Assembly: GCA_965116115.1 (NCBI GenBank)
Contig: OZ220486.1
Location: 3,596,001 to 3,660,000, forward strand
Reading direction: 5' to 3'
Source of the DNA: JAPOXR01 sp965116115
Lineage (GTDB): Bacteria > Pseudomonadota > Alphaproteobacteria > Rhodobacterales > Rhodobacteraceae
DNA: 64,000 nucleotides
The translations under genes and the position numbers were made by a program. The notes under the pieces are model-generated. The model made no database searches and was not told the origin of the DNA. It saw only the letters and a list, made by a program, of their open reading frames with translations. This document shows positions 63,235-64,000 of the stretch, one piece after another; within the stretch, counting starts at the first letter, position 1; each line of letters begins with the position of its first letter.

Positions 63235-64000
63235 TCAGTCCCTCCGCGTTGAATCCGTTCCTTTCCAAATCAAATTCCTGCCGCCATCGAGGCATACGAG
63301 TTGCCCGGTGGCAGAAGGGCTGTCGAGAAAAAAATCCATTGCCGCGACAACTTCCCCGGCGCGTGCGCCGCGTCCGAGAGGGGCGCCCCGGCGCTGTCGG
63401 GCAAAGTGGCCTGCGGATTGCCGGCTCGCTATGAGAGTGGGTCCCGGTCCGATGGCATTGACGCGGACTTCCGGCGCGAGAGCCACGGCCGATGACTGCG
63501 TGAGCGCCCACAGCCCCATCTTTGAGACAGTGTATGTCGCGAATTCCGATGTCGGCCTGACGACGCGCTGATCCACGATGTTGATCACGCAGGCGCAGGC
63601 GATCGTCTCGCCCTCCCCGTCCTTTTCCGCCGGCGGCGCCTGCTGCGCGAATTTCTGCGTCAGGACGAACGGCGCGCGCAGATTCGTTTCGATATGCAGA
63701 TCCCACTCCCGGCGGCTCGCCGTTCTGACATGATCGCGTTCAAAAACCGACGCGTTGTTAACCAGCACATTGAGCCGGCAACCAAGCGCTTCGCCGGCTT
63801 CGCCTACCAAGGCGTCTGTTTCATCTTCATTCAGGAAATCGGCCTGAAGCGAGGCGGCCTTCACGCCGAACGCGCACAACTCAGCCACAGTTTCCTGAGC
63901 CTGATCCTTCGACTTCCGGTACTGGACCGCCACATTCATTCCGCGTCCGGCCAACGCGACCGCCAGCGCCTTGCCGATCCGCTGCGAGCCTCCGGTCACC
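63235..64000 (-). CDS. Short-chain dehydrogenase/reductase (partial, N-terminus off window)
   Basis: At least 255 residues of an SDR enzyme are present. The cofactor loop VTGGSQRIGKALA, NNASVF after LNVLV, the catalytic Tyr and Lys in YTVSKMGLWALT, and the C-terminal ATGQLVCLDGGRNL are visible. The first residues (the beta-strand before TGG) lie beyond base 64000. The arrangement resembles pteridine-reductase-like SDRs (TGGSQRIGKAL); the substrate cannot be assigned. It is on the same strand as uvrC, with the AT-rich region between them. Confidence 0.85.
   Translation of the reverse strand, partial: VTGGSQRIGKALAVALAGRGMNVAVQYRKSKDQAQETVAELCAFGVKAASLQADFLNEDETDALVGEAGEALGCRLNVLVNNASVFERDHVRTASRREWDLHIETNLRAPFVLTQKFAQQAPPAEKDGEGETIACACVINIVDQRVVRPTSEFATYTVSKMGLWALTQSSAVALAPEVRVNAIGPGPTLIASRQSAGHFARQRRGAPLGRGARAGEVVAAMDFFLDSPSATGQLVCLDGGRNLIWKGTDSTRRD

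Noticed and set aside
1..64000. tRNA, rRNA and CRISPR signals
   Set aside because: I looked for cloverleaf-like arms with a GTTCGA loop, rRNA blocks and evenly spaced direct repeats, and found none that stand up.

Overview
The window is GC-rich and most likely belongs to an alphaproteobacterium. The gene sets and orders support this: pyrB with a metal-site-less pyrC and plsY, plant-type gshA with rsmE and ubiA, and uvrC, pgsA, moaD and moaE. That placement is an inference from gene content. The window is very rich in insertion sequences (IS), many broken or nested. This is typical of host-associated or recently bottlenecked genomes, but the sequence does not prove that lifestyle.

Four core blocks alternate with three accessory islands. 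Core block 1 (98-3435) holds an acyl-CoA dehydrogenase, the tRNA t6A enzyme Sua5 and YqgE. Core block 2 (22770-29950) holds a DsbD-N-like periplasmic protein, an RND efflux pump with its adaptor and a small membrane protein, moaB and a family-4-like uracil-DNA glycosylase. Core block 3 (41268-50817) holds pyrB-pyrC'-plsY, gshA-rsmE, ubiA, an OmpA-domain protein, moaE-moaD and pgsA. Core block 4 (61024-64000) holds uvrC and a short-chain dehydrogenase cut by the window edge.

Island 1 (about 3.5-22.7 kb) is bounded by two same-orientation IS256 copies that share one nonsense codon. It contains a relic zone (IS630, a Prim-Pol fragment, IS5, and an ISNCY element interrupted by a 100-bp repeat that is itself interrupted by a 2.2-kb IS). 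Next to this is the most interesting locus, a minus-strand operon at 19427-11854. It encodes a 225-aa protein of unknown function, a membrane-anchored degenerate J-like protein, a 123-aa GrpE-like protein, an 843-aa Hsp70 and a Cdc48/FtsH-type AAA+ ATPase. It looks like a dedicated chaperone/unfoldase machine. A palindromic ISAs1 derivative splits the operon.

Island 2 (about 30-41.2 kb) is almost entirely mobile DNA. It has an IS630 relic, a small gene cut by an intact IS256 with a perfect 8-bp duplication, ISAs1 and IS30 relics, and a DUF4338-IS4 transposase gene split by a serine-recombinase element. It also has one orphan 296-aa gene. Island 3 (about 50.9-61.0 kb) separates uvrC from pgsA and leaves a duplicated piece of the uvrC 3' end beside pgsA. 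It carries a large autotransporter with a 10-bp poly(C) tract at its start, which looks phase-variable, plus IS5, IS66 and IS4 elements and a broken nuclease gene.

Two short repeat families recur: a 53-bp element (three copies, one inserted cleanly into an IS256) and a 100-bp AT-rich element with inverted ends (three copies). No tRNA, rRNA or CRISPR array was seen.
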